Shown here one piece after another: positions 61,894 through 64,000 of a DNA stretch of 64,000 nucleotides (positions within the stretch are counted from its first letter, which is position 1; every line of letters begins with the position of its first letter). Source of the DNA: Sphingobacteriaceae bacterium (GTDB lineage Bacteria; Bacteroidota; Bacteroidia; Sphingobacteriales; Sphingobacteriaceae); NCBI GenBank assembly GCA_014380615.1, contig JACMJM010000019.1, positions 1 through 64,000 of the forward strand. Reading direction: 5' to 3'. A program made the translations under genes and the position numbers. The notes below the pieces were generated by a model. The model was given only the letters and a program-made list of their open reading frames with translations, was not told the DNA's origin and did no database searches.

Positions 61894-63042
61894 TTGAGAA
61901 AGAAATTGAAAAAATCAGGATTAATAAGTTGTAAAACACCGCAAATTAAAAGGCTTAACAGCTTGCTCTTTTTTTTTCTCCTGTGTTCTGGATGGGCGTA
62001 TGCTCAATCGAATACCTACCGAATAGAAAAGTTAAGTAAGCCCGATAACTTATTACCAACCGTTAGTCCTGAAAACTTATTTAAGAACGTAGATAAGAAC
62101 TTCCTCAAATTATCGGTATCGGATAAGCTGGTTGATTTGGGAACCCGTCCGGTGATTACAGGATATTTGCGGGCCTATCAAAATCATTATCCCATTACCA
62201 TTAGCCCAGACATTATGTGGCTGCTGATATGTCAGGGTTTTTCTCATCATGTGAATAATAACCCCGAAGCATTACGGTCGATGCTCGTAAATTTTAAGGG
62301 TAAGAAAGAGCTGGAAGTCACACGTAATGTGACCGGAACCGCTGGCCTTCGCGTTTTTCCATGGGAGAGCGTTTTTCCTGAATTTGTGCAGCAAATATCT
62401 GCCTATACAGGGAAGGAACTTTCCGATAATTTGTCGCCCGCCTTTAGTACCACAACTCCCACATCTCGTATAGCAGGGCAAATAACCATTATGGAGTCGA
62501 TGAAAGAGTTTTTCAATTACAAAGTTATTATGGTGGGCTGTGGTATTCCCGAAGTTACTATCGAGGGGAGTGTTGAAGATTGGGAGAAAATAAACAGGCG
62601 TTTAGATTATCTTTCAAAATACGACCTTAAATGGTGGACATCTGAATTGAAGCCCGTTATACAGAAGATTATAGACAGCAAGAGAGGAAAGTTTCAAAAA
62701 AGCTTTTGGATGAACATGGTGAAGTATCACAAAACCGGACTCTATGGGTCGTATGATGGTATTGACGGCTGGTTGTTGAAATTTTATCCGTATCTCGAGA
62801 TAAATGGGGAGGGGAACGGCCTTTCAAGGTCTGAGTTTAAGGAGATAAAACATGTTGGCTTTCTGCCGAAGGAAATAGCAAGTGTGCCTTTTACGTTTCA
62901 AATTAAGAATGCCTTTTCTACGGTTGTAGCAACTTACAAAATGGAATTCTGGGCAGGCTTTATGGGGCTGAAACAAGACAAGCGTACTTTCAATGTCAAA
63001 CCTGAAATTGGTTGGGCTGTAAACATGCTTGCTGAGAGATAG
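61894..63042 (+). CDS. Secreted DUF4419 domain protein
   Basis: The 382-residue product starts at a TTG (no in-frame ATG before the domain) and has a delayed signal peptide (LNSLLFFFLLCSGWAYAQS, cleavage about residue 38). The DUF4419 pattern is clear: FLKLSVSDKLVDLGTRPVIT, ITISPDIMWLLICQGFSHHV, ITIMESMKEFFNYKVIMVGC, GIPEVTIEGSVEDWEKINRR and the late GWLLKFYPYL. DUF4419 proteins have no known activity; the conserved CGIP, W and GW(LLKFYP) residues suggest a binding or catalytic pocket. A GH2-like gene follows 69 bp downstream. Confidence 0.8.
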   Translation: MRKKLKKSGLISCKTPQIKRLNSLLFFFLLCSGWAYAQSNTYRIEKLSKPDNLLPTVSPENLFKNVDKNFLKLSVSDKLVDLGTRPVITGYLRAYQNHYPITISPDIMWLLICQGFSHHVNNNPEALRSMLVNFKGKKELEVTRNVTGTAGLRVFPWESVFPEFVQQISAYTGKELSDNLSPAFSTTTPTSRIAGQITIMESMKEFFNYKVIMVGCGIPEVTIEGSVEDWEKINRRLDYLSKYDLKWWTSELKPVIQKIIDSKRGKFQKSFWMNMVKYHKTGLYGSYDGIDGWLLKFYPYLEINGEGNGLSRSEFKEIKHVGFLPKEIASVPFTFQIKNAFSTVVATYKMEFWAGFMGLKQDKRTFNVKPEIGWAVNMLAER

Positions 63043-63111
63043 AAAGGATTGAACGAATACTACATATAGTTCAAAGCGGAATCGTCTTGTAAACTAATTT
63101 AAGAAGAAGAA

Positions 63112-64000
63112 ATGATGTCGGAAGGTAAGCAGATTGGTAAGCAGTTAAAATTCAGAGGGGTGATGCAGTTGTTAATCATCTTACTGCTAGGTTTTTCCGG
63201 TTTTAAAGACAAGGAGATCGTTTCACTCCATGGAACCTGGAAATTTGAAATAGATCAGGATGATAAAGGAGTAGCAGGCAGATGGTTTTCCCGGGATTTA
63301 AGCGATCAGATTAAATTGCCGGGCTCTATGGCCGGAAACTTAAAAGGGGACGATATTACATTAAAAACAAAATGGACAGGCACCATTTACGATAGCTCCT
63401 TCTATTTCAATCCGGCAATGGCAAAATACCGCGAGCCCGGCAATATTCATATTCCTTTCTGGCTTAGCCCCGCAAAGCATTACGTTGGGCCTGCATGGTA
63501 TCAAAAACAGGTAGAGATACCATCTAACTGGAAAAAGAAGCGCATCATTTTACATTTAGAAAGAGCACATACCGAAACCAGGGTTTGGGTAGGTGACAAG
63601 GAGATAGGAATGCAGAATTCTCTGGTGGCAGCCCATGAATATGATTTAACACCTCATCTTAGCCCTGGCCAACATCGAATTACCGTTCGTGTAGATAACC
63701 GCGTTAAGGAGATAAATGTAGGTCCCGATTCTCACAGTATCGCCGATCACACTCAGGGTAACTGGAATGGGATAATCGGTAAGATTGCATTAGAAGCTAC
63801 AGGGCGTATTTATTTTGATGATATCCAGGTTTACCCTGATTTAAAAAATAAAAAAGCAAGGGTGAAAATGCGTTTGATGAATGCAGGCGGTTCTGGCAAA
63901 ATATCCGGAAAAGTTTTTTTATCGGCTAAATGTTTTAATACTGACGTGAAGGATGAGACTAAGACGGTTACGGCGAAATTCTCGGCAAAATTGGGTATCG
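63112..64000 (+). CDS. GH2-like glycoside hydrolase, N-terminal part (cut by window end)
   Basis: The frame opens at ATG 63112 (or 63115) after the purine-rich AAGAAGAAGAA and stays open to the window end, giving 296 residues. A signal segment (GVMQLLIILLLGFSGF) precedes the GH2 sugar-binding jelly-roll: EIVSLHGTWKFEIDQDD, IKLPGSMAGNLKGDD, PAWYQKQVEIPSNWKKKRII, LERAHTETRVWVGDKEIG and HTQGNWNGIIGKIALEATG. The immunoglobulin-like second domain starts near residue 240. The catalytic barrel lies beyond the window, so the substrate (beta-galactoside, mannoside or other) cannot be told. Confidence 0.82.
   Translation, partial: MMSEGKQIGKQLKFRGVMQLLIILLLGFSGFKDKEIVSLHGTWKFEIDQDDKGVAGRWFSRDLSDQIKLPGSMAGNLKGDDITLKTKWTGTIYDSSFYFNPAMAKYREPGNIHIPFWLSPAKHYVGPAWYQKQVEIPSNWKKKRIILHLERAHTETRVWVGDKEIGMQNSLVAAHEYDLTPHLSPGQHRITVRVDNRVKEINVGPDSHSIADHTQGNWNGIIGKIALEATGRIYFDDIQVYPDLKNKKARVKMRLMNAGGSGKISGKVFLSAKCFNTDVKDETKTVTAKFSAKLGI

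Noticed and set aside
1-64000. CRISPR arrays, prophage, insertion sequences, tRNA or rRNA genes
   Set aside because: No regularly spaced repeats, transposase, integrase or phage structural genes, or cloverleaf-like sequences were seen on reading both strands.

Overview
The window looks like a chromosomal segment of a Gram-negative member of the Bacteroidota, most likely a Sphingobacteriaceae (Pedobacter-like) bacterium. The support is seen directly: a TonB-dependent receptor with a carboxypeptidase-regulatory-like N-terminal domain, a secreted enzyme with a C-terminal type IX secretion sorting domain, many lipoproteins with short signal peptides, -7 elements of the Bacteroidota type TAnnTTTG, and AT-rich spacers with interspersed GC-rich repeats. 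There are no tRNA or rRNA genes, insertion sequences, prophage genes or CRISPR arrays that I can see. The first and last genes are cut by the window edges.

Layout. 1-13.2 kb is a mixed region: a scramblase-like protein, a possible structured RNA (985-1141), a secreted HExxH peptidase, a TM2 protein, three SRPBCC proteins and a VOC protein, a glycosyltransferase diverging from an LtaS-like sulfatase, a DUF808 protein, an SPFH protein with a small membrane partner, and an acetate transporter. 13.3-22.1 kb is a plant-polysaccharide group (GH26 mannanase-like, GH74 xyloglucanase-like with T9SS tail, a thioredoxin-fold protein, a GH43-like enzyme) without SusC/SusD genes. 22.3-34 kb holds four stand-alone receiver proteins forming two paralogous pairs, a GNAT-nitrilase fusion, an MFS transporter, a LutA-like protein and the housekeeping operon thrS-infC-rpmI-rplT. 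34.2-39.5 kb is a signalling block: a CheB-CheR-PAS-histidine kinase behind four small uncharacterised genes, diverging from an OmpR-type regulator.

39.5-61.4 kb reads as a phosphorus-acquisition island. It has a PhoX-like phosphatase with a dihaem peroxidase, a hybrid kinase, a TPR-HTH regulator, and then a TonB receptor, phosphatase, second dihaem peroxidase, second phosphatase and beta-propeller phytase. These are followed by a chlorite dismutase-like protein, a glycosyltransferase convergent with a PlcP-like metallophosphoesterase (the gene pair type used to replace phospholipids by glycolipids under phosphate starvation), an unknown small gene and a choice-of-anchor I lipoprotein. In front of the OmpR-type regulator, the TonB receptor, the glycosyltransferase and the small unknown gene I see three-unit direct repeats with 11-bp spacing around TTAAT-like cores. 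A two-unit version lies in front of PhoX. These are candidate Pho-box-like operators and would tie the island into one regulon; this is inference. The PlcP-like gene carries an apparent single-base frameshift just after its GNHD motif.

The window ends with a DUF4419 protein and the start of a GH2-like enzyme.
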